64,000 nt of DNA from Stappia stellulata DSM 5886 (GTDB lineage: Bacteria; Pseudomonadota; Alphaproteobacteria; Rhizobiales; Stappiaceae): the NCBI RefSeq assembly GCF_000423705.1, contig NZ_KE384082.1, forward strand, positions 246,843 through 310,842, read 5' to 3'. Of this stretch, positions 29,210 through 36,943 are shown in pieces (position 1 is the first letter of the stretch; each line of letters opens with the position of its first letter). The notes under the pieces were generated by a model, which did no database searches, was not told where the DNA came from, and worked only from the letters and a program-made list of their open reading frames with translations. Made by a program: the position numbers and the translations under genes.

Positions 29210-29800
29210 TTGAAAATCTCCCGAGTTCTTTCGGCCTCGCTTGTTGCCCTGCCGCTGGCCCTTTCCTTTGCAGCAAGCGACGTGCAGGCGCAGACCCAAT
29301 TGTCGCGCAACGAGATCGTCAACAGCCTGCAGGGCGCCCAGAACAAGGCGGAAATCAATGCCGCCGATGTTCGTGCCCAGGCGCTGCAGAACATTCATCA
29401 GTTTCCCGGCGACAATGCGACCACGTCGCTGCCGATCTCCGCGCAACTTGCAAGGCTGCGCCAGTTCAACGTCGAGATCACCTTCGATTTCGATTCCGAC
29501 CGGATCCGGCCGGAATCCTATGAGACCATCGGCGTGATCGCCGATGCCCTGCACACGCCTTATCTCTGGGGGCAGATTTTCTTTGTCGTCGGCCACACCG
29601 ATGCCAAGGGAAAACGCGAGTACAACCTGAAGCTCTCGCAACGCCGGGCCGATGCGATCCGCGAGGCGCTGGTGACGACCTTCTTCGTCCCCCCCGAACA
29701 GCTGGAGGCCATCGGCCTTGGCGAAGAGCAGTTGCGCGACCCGTCCAACCCGGACGGCGCGATCAACCGGCGCGTTCAGCTGATCAACGTCGGTTTCTGA
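29210..29800 (+). CDS. OmpA-family peptidoglycan-associated protein
   Basis: The 196-residue protein starts with TTG at 29210, chosen because GGAGG lies seven bases upstream and a clean signal peptide follows (KISRVLSASLVALPLALS, cut near VQAQ). The OmpA C-terminal domain covers about 85-196: FNVEITFDFDSDRIRPES, then FFVVGHTDAKGKREYNLKLS, QRRADAIREAL and the final NRRVQLINVGF. The TD and R residues that bind diaminopimelate are present. No barrel precedes it, so it is likely a periplasmic or lipoprotein-like anchor. Confidence 0.88.
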   Translation: MKISRVLSASLVALPLALSFAASDVQAQTQLSRNEIVNSLQGAQNKAEINAADVRAQALQNIHQFPGDNATTSLPISAQLARLRQFNVEITFDFDSDRIRPESYETIGVIADALHTPYLWGQIFFVVGHTDAKGKREYNLKLSQRRADAIREALVTTFFVPPEQLEAIGLGEEQLRDPSNPDGAINRRVQLINVGF

Positions 29801-29813
29801 CCCGTCGCACAAT

Positions 29814-29844
29814 CAACCGGGGCCGCCTTGACCGGCCCCGGTTG
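29814..29844 (+). terminator. Strong hairpin after the OmpA-like gene
   Basis: A perfect 12-base-pair stem (caaccggggccg/cggccccggttg). It lacks a T run, so termination is likely but not certain. Confidence 0.55.
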
Positions 29845-29940
29845 GGCGGGTGACTGAGTGCCACCCCCGCCCCCCGAAAGGCGAAACCGTGAACGAGGTG
29901 ATGCCCCTCAGCCTGCGGCGCTGGATCGCGGCATAGTGCA

Positions 29941-30330
29941 ATGCGATATCAAGGCCTTCCGGACCTGCTGGCGGTTGGACCGCAGTCCTTCGTCGCCGGG
30001 TGTTTCGGTGCGGCCTGGGCGCGCGCGGCAATTGTCGAGGAACACACGCCCGACACGGATCTGGAGCGCAGCGCGGCATTGGGCTATCGCGCGGCGATCG
30101 CCGGCATCCCCAGTCTCGACATCATGTCCGTGACAACGCGAGACCTCGCGGGTCGGCAGATGGAACTTCCCTGCGAACGCCTCATTGTGCCGCTGAGAAC
30201 CGCCAGCGGCTCCTTGCCGACCGGATGCGTGACCGCAAAACTGAAACCCATCCGATGGATCGAGGACGCGCGCCGGGAGCAACTGCGTGAACGCGCAAGC
30301 GCGGACCGCTGGTTCGGTGGCATTCACTGA
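29941..30330 (+). CDS. PAS-like domain protein, short
   Basis: The 129-residue product has RSAALGYRAAIAGIPSLDIM followed by SVTTRDLAGRQMELPCERLI and VPLRTASGSLPTG. This resembles the latter half of the PAS-like domain (PAS_5 type) seen in many alphaproteobacterial proteins, but the first half is poorly matched. The ATG at 29941 has no clear ribosome site and stop codons close by upstream rule out a longer start. It could be a short sensor protein or a remnant. Confidence 0.55.
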   Translation: MRYQGLPDLLAVGPQSFVAGCFGAAWARAAIVEEHTPDTDLERSAALGYRAAIAGIPSLDIMSVTTRDLAGRQMELPCERLIVPLRTASGSLPTGCVTAKLKPIRWIEDARREQLRERASADRWFGGIH

Positions 30331-30478
30331 AGGGCGCCCGCCTCCCCTCCTGCCACACGATGGTTGAAGCGCCGGCGCATCCCTATATGCTCCGCACACG
30401 TTTTCCGGTGATCGGGGACGCGCCCTCTGTCGTGATGCGGCCTCCCCGTCCAGGTTTCCAGCAAGCAAAGACCCATTG

Positions 30479-31405
30479 ATGTCTCCGATCCTGAAGATCT
30501 CCAATCTTTCAAAGACCTATGACACCGGGTTCCATGCCCTGAAGGGCATCGATCTCGAGATCAAACGCGGCGAGCTCTTCGCGCTGCTCGGCCCCAATGG
30601 CGCCGGCAAGACGACCCTGATCAGCATCATCTGCGGCATCGTCAACGCCAGTGGCGGCACCGTCACTGTCGACGGCCATGACATTGCCCGCGATTTCCGT
30701 GCCGCCCGTGCCGAGATCGGCCTCGTGCCACAGGAACTGACCACCGATTCCTTCGAGACCGTCTGGGCGACGGTGAACTTCAGCCGAGGCCTGTTCGGCA
30801 AGCCGAAGAACCACGCGATCGTGGAAAAGGTGCTGAAGGACCTGTCGCTGTGGGACAAGCGCAACAACAAGCTGATCACCCTGTCCGGGGGGATGAAACG
30901 CCGGGTGCTGATCGCCAAGGCTCTTGCCCATGAGCCGCGCCTGCTTTTCCTCGATGAGCCGACCGCCGGCGTCGACGTGGAGCTGCGCCGCGACATGTGG
31001 CGGGTCGTCCGGCGCCTGCAGGAGACCGGCGTCACCATCATCCTGACAACCCACTACATCGAGGAGGCGGAGGATCTGGCCGACCGCGTCGGCGTCATTA
31101 ACGGCGGCGAGATCATCCTGGTGGAGGACAAGATCGAGCTGATGCGCAAGCTTGGTCGCAAGCAGCTCATCCTGCATCTTTCCGAGCCGCTGGAGGCTGT
31201 CCCCGAGACGCTTGCAGAACGCGGTCTGGAACTCGGCCAAAACGGCGAAACCCTGGTCTACACCTATGACACCCAGGCCGAACGCACCGGCATCACCACG
31301 CTCCTGAAGGATCTGCATGCCGCCGGTATCCGCTTCCGCGACCTGCAGACGCGACAAAGCTCGCTTGAGGACATCTTCGTCAATCTCGTGAAGGCCCCGT
31401 CATGA
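30479..31405 (+). CDS. ABC transporter ATP-binding protein (ABC-2 exporter)
   Basis: A 308-residue ATPase: Walker [10 protein letters not shown] at 38-46, signature [16 protein letters not shown] near 134, Walker [13 protein letters not shown], and the switch histidine in [11 protein letters not shown]. The C-terminal 80 residues are the extra domain common to NodI/CcmA-like and drug-export ATPases. A TTG one codon earlier is an alternative start. The permease begins in its stop codon (ATGA). Together they make an ABC-2 exporter, possibly YadG/YadH-like; the cargo is unknown. Confidence 0.92.
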   Translation: MSPILKISNLSKTYDTGFHALKGIDLEIKRGELFALLGPNGAGKTTLISIICGIVNASGGTVTVDGHDIARDFRAARAEIGLVPQELTTDSFETVWATVNFSRGLFGKPKNHAIVEKVLKDLSLWDKRNNKLITLSGGMKRRVLIAKALAHEPRLLFLDEPTAGVDVELRRDMWRVVRRLQETGVTIILTTHYIEEAEDLADRVGVINGGEIILVEDKIELMRKLGRKQLILHLSEPLEAVPETLAERGLELGQNGETLVYTYDTQAERTGITTLLKDLHAAGIRFRDLQTRQSSLEDIFVNLVKAPS

Positions 31406-32163
31406 ATTTCCACGCCATCAAGGCCATCTACCGTTTCGAGATGGCGCGCACCGGCCGCACGCTGTTCCAGAGCATCGTCTCGCCGGTCCTGTCCACATCG
31501 CTCTACTTCGTCGTCTTCGGCGCGGCCATCGGCTCGCGCATCGACGAGGTCGACGGCGTCAGCTACGGCGCCTTCATCGTGCCCGGGCTGATCATGCTGT
31601 CGCTGCTCACCCAAAGCGTCAGCAACGCCTCCTTCGGGATCTACTTCCCGCGCTTCACCGGCACGATCTACGAGGTCTTGTCGGCGCCCATCTCCTATCT
31701 GGAGATCGTCATCGCCTATGTCGGCGCGGCGGCGACGAAATCCTTGTTGGTCGGCCTGATCATCCTGGCAACGGCCCATCTGTTCGTGCCGCTCGACATC
31801 CAGCACCCGGTCTGGATGCTGCTGTTCCTGATCCTGACGGCGGTCACTTTCGCGCTTCTGGGCTTCATTCTCGGCATCTGGGCCGACAATTTCGAAAAGC
31901 TGCAGTTCGTGCCGCTGCTGGTGGTCACGCCGCTCGCGTTCCTGGGCGGGAGCTTCTATTCGATCAACATGCTGCCACCCTTCTGGCAGACGGTCACGCT
32001 GTTCAATCCGGTGGTCTATCTGATCAGCGGCTTCCGCTGGAGCTTCTACGGCCAGGCGGACGTGAGCATCGGGCTGAGCGTCTTCATGACGTTCCTGTTC
32101 CTGGTGATCTGTCTTGCCGTGATCAGCTGGATCTTCAAGACCGGCTGGCGCCTGAGGGCATAG
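31402..32163 (+). CDS. ABC-2 type transporter permease
   Basis: The 253-residue membrane protein has about six hydrophobic segments, starting near 23-45 and ending with [32 protein letters not shown] is the cytosolic helix conserved in YadH/NodJ-like permeases, and [20 protein letters not shown] is the ABC-2 signature region. It overlaps the ATPase gene by four bases and would form the channel of the exporter. Confidence 0.92.
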   Translation: MNFHAIKAIYRFEMARTGRTLFQSIVSPVLSTSLYFVVFGAAIGSRIDEVDGVSYGAFIVPGLIMLSLLTQSVSNASFGIYFPRFTGTIYEVLSAPISYLEIVIAYVGAAATKSLLVGLIILATAHLFVPLDIQHPVWMLLFLILTAVTFALLGFILGIWADNFEKLQFVPLLVVTPLAFLGGSFYSINMLPPFWQTVTLFNPVVYLISGFRWSFYGQADVSIGLSVFMTFLFLVICLAVISWIFKTGWRLRA

Positions 32164-32211
32164 GCGCGTTGCCACGGCGCGCGAACGACGGCGACGTCAA
32201 GGGAGGGGGGC

Positions 32212-33483
32212 ATGACAAGCGACGAGCGGGCGACCTCCTCGGGCCGCACCTATGCAGCCTCCGTGACCCTGGTGCGTCGCTCCCGTCGCTACGCCGATGC
32301 GCCGCCACCCAACGGCTTTCGAGATGACATCGAGGACTGGCTGCTCACCGCAGCGCTCGACCAGAGCGATCTCCTCTATCTGTTCGAGGATTTCGTCTGG
32401 CGGCTGATCGATGCCGGCCTTCCGCTCGATCGCGCGAGCCTCCACATCGGGACGCTGCACCCGCAGCTTTACGGCTTCGGCTTCAATTGGGAGCGAAACG
32501 ACCGGCTGTGCGACGAGATCAAGGTGGCGCAGGAAACGCTTGCCTCCGACGCCTATCGCAAGAACCCGCTCTACCAGGTGATCGAGCATGGCGAGACGGT
32601 GCGCACCCGCATGTCCGACGCGCGCGCGGTCGCGCGTCATCCGCTGGTGGCCGAGCTGGCGAGGGCCGGCTTCAGCGAATATGTCGCAATGCCCCTGAGA
32701 ACAGGCGGGCGCTATCACAATGCCATGACCGTCGCCACCAAACGACCGGAAGGCTTTCCGGCAGAAAGCGCCGACCGCTTCATCGGTGCCTTGCGGATCT
32801 TCGCTCTTCACGTCGAACGCTACATCGCCGAAAAGCTCGCCGCCAATGTGGTGACGACCTACCTCGGTCGCGCGGCCGGAGAACGGGTGCTCGACGGCTC
32901 CATCCGGCGCGGCGACGGGGTCCCGATCGACGCCGTCGTCTGGGTATCGGACCTGCGCGGCTTCACCGACATGACCGACCGCCTCGATCCGGGCATCGTG
33001 ATCAGCAGCCTGAATTCCTATTTCGGCGCTGTTGTGGAAGCGATTTCGAACGCCAACGGGGAGGTCCTGAAATTCATCGGCGACGGCCTGCTTGCGGTCT
33101 TTTCCTACGACCGTTTCGAAAGCCCCGAATCCGCTGCCGACGCCGCGCTTCACGCCGCGCGCGCCGCGCTCGCAGCGGTCGATGCGCTTTCCCGGACCGA
33201 CGGCGGAAAGTCCCTTCCACCGCTTCGAAGCGGGATCGGCCTGCACGAGGGCCGTGTGTTCTTCGGCAATATCGGAGGCGTGGAACGGCTCGACTTTACG
33301 GTGATCGGGCGCGCGGTGAACACGGCAAGCCGTATCGAGAACCTTACCAAGACACTGGGCCGTCCGATTCTTCTGTCCGAGGCTGTCGCGCGGCTGGTCA
33401 CGACACCGCTTGAGGCGATGGGTCCGCATCCGTTGCGCGGCGTGAGCGACGCGGTCGCGCTTTATGCGCCGAAGGAGGCGTGA
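32212..33483 (+). CDS. Class III adenylate/guanylate cyclase
   Basis: The 423-residue cytosolic protein has an N-terminal GAF-like sensor region (about 40-215) and a class III cyclase domain from about 235. The metal-binding motif is VWVSDLRGFTDMTDRL with the first Asp, the second is VLKFIGDGLLAVFSY, and FTVIGRAVNTASRIENLTKT holds the transition-state Asn and Arg. There are no membrane helices. It makes cyclic AMP most likely. The ATG at 32212 has gggagggggg in front. Its last codons form the first unit of a 29-bp tandem repeat. Confidence 0.9.
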   Translation: MTSDERATSSGRTYAASVTLVRRSRRYADAPPPNGFRDDIEDWLLTAALDQSDLLYLFEDFVWRLIDAGLPLDRASLHIGTLHPQLYGFGFNWERNDRLCDEIKVAQETLASDAYRKNPLYQVIEHGETVRTRMSDARAVARHPLVAELARAGFSEYVAMPLRTGGRYHNAMTVATKRPEGFPAESADRFIGALRIFALHVERYIAEKLAANVVTTYLGRAAGERVLDGSIRRGDGVPIDAVVWVSDLRGFTDMTDRLDPGIVISSLNSYFGAVVEAISNANGEVLKFIGDGLLAVFSYDRFESPESAADAALHAARAALAAVDALSRTDGGKSLPPLRSGIGLHEGRVFFGNIGGVERLDFTVIGRAVNTASRIENLTKTLGRPILLSEAVARLVTTPLEAMGPHPLRGVSDAVALYAPKEA

Positions 33484-33573
33484 CCGGGCCTCACGCACAG
33501 ATAGAGGCGTGACCGGGCCTCACGCACCGAAAGACGCGGACCGGGCCTCACGTACCGAAAGAGGCGTGACCGG
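33475..33573. repeat. 29-bp tandem repeat, 3.4 copies, between convergent genes
   Basis: Units start at 33475, 33504, 33533 and 33561 (last one partial). The first includes the last two codons and stop of the cyclase gene. Most units contain gcgtga-ccgggcc-tcacgc, a six-base-pair stem with a seven-base loop. The array fills the space up to the thyA stop. Confidence 0.9.
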
Positions 33574-33599
33574 AATGCGACCGCTCTGCTCGCAGCGGT

Positions 33600-34394
33600 T
33601 CAAACGGCAACCGCTGCCTTGATATGCGGGTACGGATCGTAACCGGTGAGGGCAAAGTCCTCGAAGCGGAAGGCGAAGAGGTCTTTCACATCCGGGTTCA
33701 GCGTCATCGTCGGCAGGGCGCGCGGCGCGCGCGAGAGCTGCTCGCGGGCCTGGTCCAGATGGTTCAGGTAGAGATGCGCATCGCCGAAGGAATGCACGAA
33801 GTCTCCCGGCTGATACCCCGTCACCTGCGCCACCATCATCGTCAACAGCGCATAGGAGGCGATGTTGAACGGCACGCCGAGAAACACGTCCGCCGAACGC
33901 TGGTAGAGCTGGCAGGAGAGCTTTCCGTCGGCGACATAGAACTGGAACAGCGCATGGCACGGCGGCAGCGCCATCTCGTCGACGAGCGCCGGGTTCCAGG
34001 CCGACACCATCAACCGGCGGCTGTCCGGCGTTTTGCGGATCATGTCTATGAGCTTGGCGATCTGGTCGACCGAGCCGCCGTCGGGCGCGGGCCACGAGCG
34101 CCACTGATAACCGTAGACCGGGCCGAGGTCGCCGTTCTCGTCGGCCCATTCGTCCCAGATACGAACGCCGTTTTCCTTCAGGTAGGCGATGTTGGTGTCG
34201 CCGGCGAGGAACCACAGGAGTTCATGGACGATGGACTTCAGATGAAGCTTCTTGGTCGTGACCATCGGAAAGCCGTCCGCGAGGTCGAAGCGCATCTGAT
34301 GGCCGAAGACGGACAGCGTACCCGTGCCCGTTCGGTCGGTCTTCGTCGTCCCCTCGTCGAGGATCCGCTGCATGAGGTCGTGATACTGGCGCAC
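33600..34394 (-). CDS. thyA: Thymidylate synthase
   Basis: A 264-residue enzyme that methylates dUMP with methylenetetrahydrofolate. The catalytic C146 is in [31 protein letters not shown] near 21 is the phosphate-binding loop, and [18 protein letters not shown] the dUMP-binding region. I take the GTG at 34394, since this gives the exact family length and the conserved RQYHDLM start; a TTG 69 bases upstream is the only longer choice. The gene is not next to folA, unlike in many relatives. Confidence 0.96.
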   Translation of the reverse strand: MRQYHDLMQRILDEGTTKTDRTGTGTLSVFGHQMRFDLADGFPMVTTKKLHLKSIVHELLWFLAGDTNIAYLKENGVRIWDEWADENGDLGPVYGYQWRSWPAPDGGSVDQIAKLIDMIRKTPDSRRLMVSAWNPALVDEMALPPCHALFQFYVADGKLSCQLYQRSADVFLGVPFNIASYALLTMMVAQVTGYQPGDFVHSFGDAHLYLNHLDQAREQLSRAPRALPTMTLNPDVKDLFAFRFEDFALTGYDPYPHIKAAVAV

Positions 34395-34546
34395 CTTGCC
34401 CGTCCCGTCCGAAGGTCGATTCGTCTGAGACCGGAGTGTCGCGCGCGACTGCGCCAACGACAAGCGCGCAAGAGGCGCGGCAGGAAGCCGGGCCGCGTTT
34501 CACCCGCAATCCACCGCGTGCGCGTCGGCAAAGGCACGTGCGCAGT

Positions 34547-35047
34547 CTATTTCTCGGCGAGATCCGGCCAGTTTCCGTTCGCCGTGGCGATGAACCCCGG
34601 GACATCCGCCTTCCAGCGCGCCTGGATATCGTCGTTGTAATTGAGATAAAGCCGCCCCTCGACGATGTCCCAGTTCTGCGGATCACCCTTGGCGAGCTTG
34701 CCTTGCGCGATCGCCCAGGAACAGTAACCGCCATAGGCCGGGGCGTATTTTTCCGGCTCGGCCAGAAAGGCCTCGCGGTTGGCGGCGCTGGCGAAGCGCC
34801 ATTCGGCGCCGCGGTGGGTCGCGGTGAAGTCGCGCGATCCTTCCACGGGCTTGCCTTGCGTGAAATAGGCGACCGGATCGTAGCCGCCGACGGCCACGCC
34901 ATCGACGATCCCGGTGAAGACCGGGCCGGTATCGGTGTCGCCAAACCCGAACCACCCGGCGCGCGCCGCACCAAATCCGGCGGCTGTCGCCCCCCCGGCC
35001 AGCACGGCACCTGCAATCAGAATTCGACGTCTGGACAAACCTGCCAT
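34547..35047 (-). CDS. Exported YHS-domain protein
   Basis: The 166-residue protein has a twin-arginine-like signal (LSRRRILIAGAVLAGGATAA) and a YHS domain: VGGYDPVAYFTQGKPVEGS near 52, then WRFASAANREAFLAEPEKYA and PAYGGYCSWAIAQGK. YHS domains bind metals or occur in copper and heme proteins; a free exported one is of unknown role. The ATG at 35047 has gaggag upstream, so the longer frame is not used. Confidence 0.88.
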   Translation of the reverse strand: MAGLSRRRILIAGAVLAGGATAAGFGAARAGWFGFGDTDTGPVFTGIVDGVAVGGYDPVAYFTQGKPVEGSRDFTATHRGAEWRFASAANREAFLAEPEKYAPAYGGYCSWAIAQGKLAKGDPQNWDIVEGRLYLNYNDDIQARWKADVPGFIATANGNWPDLAEK

Positions 35048-35164
35048 GGCTGCCGCTCCTCGGTGAACGCGATAATCGGTGCAAAGCCCCCACTCGCCAC
35101 AGACTACGCCGGCCCAATCCGCCGCGCCAATGACACCCACTCACAAGCGCGCGAGACAGACCCC

Positions 35165-35193
35165 TTTTCATCCGCAAGGGGACTGCCTATATT
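35165..35193 (+). promoter_or_regulatory. Probable ssrA promoter
   Basis: TTTTCA (35165-35170), 17 bases, TATATT (35188-35193). The -35 box is poor but the spacing and -10 box fit, just before the tmRNA acceptor piece. Confidence 0.5.
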
Positions 35194-35199
35194 GTGTCC

Positions 35200-35535
35200 T
35201 GTCGGCGCAAGCTGACTATGACGATAAACGGACTGCGTAATAAGCCTATCGGACCCGGGGGCGGTACCCGGCGCCTCCACCCAAGCCCGTCTCGCGAAAG
35301 CGGAACAGGCGGGCTTCGGGGGGGCGAAATAGGATCGACGAGGGTGTAAAGGCTTTTCTTTCGTCCGGCATGGTTCCGCCGTTATCGGGCCGTCTCAATA
35401 GTTGCAAATGACAACTATGCTATGGACAACGCTGTCGCTGCGTAATGCAGTGCCGGTAGTCCACTAAGTCCTGCTGGTTAGCACCTTCAGGCGGGGTCCG
35501 GAGGCACCTGGCAACAGAAGCCTCCACTTCTTTTT
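35200..35535 (+). ncRNA. ssrA: Two-piece (circularly permuted) tmRNA
   Basis: The acceptor piece comes first and ends near 35276 with a T arm (ccggg-ggcggta-cccgg) and cgcctcca. After a short spacer, the coding piece begins near 35319 with ggggggcgaaataggatcga. Its GGGGGCG pairs with CGCCTCC to rebuild the acceptor stem. The tag frame at 35404-35445 reads ANDNYAMDNAVAA and TAA, matching the alphaproteobacterial ANDN...AVAA type. The CCA end is encoded only as CCC. A hairpin ggaggc/gcctcc with five Ts (35500-35535) ends the gene. It frees stalled ribosomes and tags their products. Exact piece ends are approximate. Confidence 0.93.
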
Positions 35536-35714
35536 CGCCTGACTTTTGACGTCGGAAAGCGCGGTTTCCCGTGTCCTGAACGCCTTCGGGACATCCCTCT
35601 TGCGGCGACGGCGCAAAAGAATGGCGCAAGGCGGCCTGGAAGCCTTTTCATCTCGCCCGCCACAGGCCATGTTGGGCGCCAGAGTGATTCCAAAGACCGG
35701 CAGTTGCAAAAAAA

Positions 35715-36329
35715 ATGGCCGAAGACCTGATCCGCTACGACATCGTCATTCAGGACGCGCTTCGCGGCGCCGTTCGCAAGATCCTGACCGAGGTGGTCCG
35801 CATCGGGCTGCCGGGCGAGCACCATTTCTACATCGCCTTCGACACCAACGCGCCGGGGGTACGCATCTCCCCGCGCCTGCACGAACGCTATCCGACCGAG
35901 ATGACGGTGGTGCTTCAACACCAGTTCTGGGACCTGACCGTGACCGACCATGCGTTCGAGGTCGGCCTGTCGTTCGGCGGCATTCCCGAAAAACTGTTCG
36001 TCCCGTTTTCCTCGATCAAGGGGTTCTTCGACCCGTCCGTGCAGTTTGCGCTGGAGTTCGAACCGGGCAAGACAGCGGAAGAGCTTCCCGACGAACTCGT
36101 CGATGCCGCGCGCGACCAGGAGCGGGCGGAAGCCACGCTGTCGGAAATCGACGATGCGCTGTCCGGCGACGCCCCAAAGCCCGCCAAGTCGAAAACCGAC
36201 AAGGCCAAGGGCCGGAAGCCGGCCGAAAAGACTGCAGACGCCAGCGCCGACGATGCCGACAAGACCAAGGACGACGATGCGGCGAGCGCCGACGTCGTGT
36301 CGCTCGACGCCTTTCGCAAGAAGCCCTGA
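35715..36329 (+). CDS. sspB: SspB-type ClpXP adaptor, alphaproteobacterial
   Basis: The 204-residue protein has the SspB fold in residues 1-125: LIRYDIVIQDALRGAVRKIL, HFYIAFDTNAPGVRISPRL, then MTVVLQHQFWDLTV and GGIPEKLFVPFSSIKGFFDP. The linker is long and charged (Lys/Asp/Ala-rich, 130-190) and the end VVSLDAFRKKP is the ClpX-binding tail. It delivers ssrA-tagged proteins to ClpXP. No clear ribosome site precedes ATG at 35715. It lies 180 bases after ssrA, the gene for the tag it recognises. Confidence 0.92.
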   Translation: MAEDLIRYDIVIQDALRGAVRKILTEVVRIGLPGEHHFYIAFDTNAPGVRISPRLHERYPTEMTVVLQHQFWDLTVTDHAFEVGLSFGGIPEKLFVPFSSIKGFFDPSVQFALEFEPGKTAEELPDELVDAARDQERAEATLSEIDDALSGDAPKPAKSKTDKAKGRKPAEKTADASADDADKTKDDDAASADVVSLDAFRKKP

Positions 36330-36351
36330 CCGGGCTTGAGCGGGCACGGCG

Positions 36352-36612
36352 ATGACCGGCGGCGACATCATCAATCTGCGCAAGGCCCGCAAGACCCGCA
36401 AACGGCGGGACAAGGAAACGCGCGCGGCTGAAAATCGTGTGGTCTTCGGTCGCACGAAAGCCGAGCGCGACCGCAGCAAGTCGGAAGCCGAACGCACCGA
36501 GCGCCGGATCGATGCGCATTTGCGCAAGGCCGAGGCGGCCGGAGACGAAGAGCGCGGGAATTGCGCGCGCGCGCCCCTGACAGACACACCGGACGCGGAC
36601 ACCGACGCATGA
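36352..36612 (+). CDS. DUF4169 family small basic protein
   Basis: The 86-residue, highly charged protein starts IINLRKARKTRKRRDKETRA and has RAAENRVVFGRTKAERDRSK, the DUF4169 signature, then a helix of alternating Arg and Glu. It follows sspB in alphaproteobacteria. Function unknown; the charge suggests nucleic-acid or ribosome contact, but there is no direct evidence. Confidence 0.85.
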   Translation: MTGGDIINLRKARKTRKRRDKETRAAENRVVFGRTKAERDRSKSEAERTERRIDAHLRKAEAAGDEERGNCARAPLTDTPDADTDA

Positions 36613-36655
36613 GCGTTGCCGCCGCAGCCTGCGCCTCGCGCGGCGGGGAAATCTC

Positions 36656-36895
36656 GTGCGACTGGTAAAACGCTCCCTCACCCTGCACGGACACCGGACC
36701 AGCCTGGCGCTCGAACCTGAGTTCTGGGAGGCGCTGGACGCCATGGCCGCGCGCGATGGCGTGAGCCTGCCGACCCTAGTCGCCGGCATTGACGATGCGC
36801 GACACCTCGATCCGGTAAGCGATGCGCCTGCCCTTTCCTCGGCCCTGCGTGTGGCGGCCCTTGCCTTCTACAGAAACGGCGGCGCGATGTCGTGA
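36656..36895 (+). CDS. Ribbon-helix-helix domain protein
   Basis: The 79-residue protein matches the RHH_4 family: LVKRSLTLHGHRTSLALEPE forms the strand, FWEALDAMAARDGVSLPTLV the two helices, and LSSALRVAALAFYR closes. Such proteins bind DNA as dimers. GTG start at 36656. It ends the sspB-DUF4169-RHH set. Confidence 0.85.
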   Translation: MRLVKRSLTLHGHRTSLALEPEFWEALDAMAARDGVSLPTLVAGIDDARHLDPVSDAPALSSALRVAALAFYRNGGAMS

Positions 36896-36943
36896 CGACG
36901 CGGTTCGAAACCGCGTCCACGCGCTTCGGGGCGTGGGCCCGCC

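Noticed and set aside
29901-29936. Short frame MPLSLRRWIAA before the PAS-like gene as a leader peptide
   Set aside because: No hairpin with a terminator follows and the codons are not biased to one amino acid.
33475-33573. CRISPR array
   Set aside because: Units of 29 bases follow each other without spacers, so it is a plain tandem repeat. No cas gene is present.
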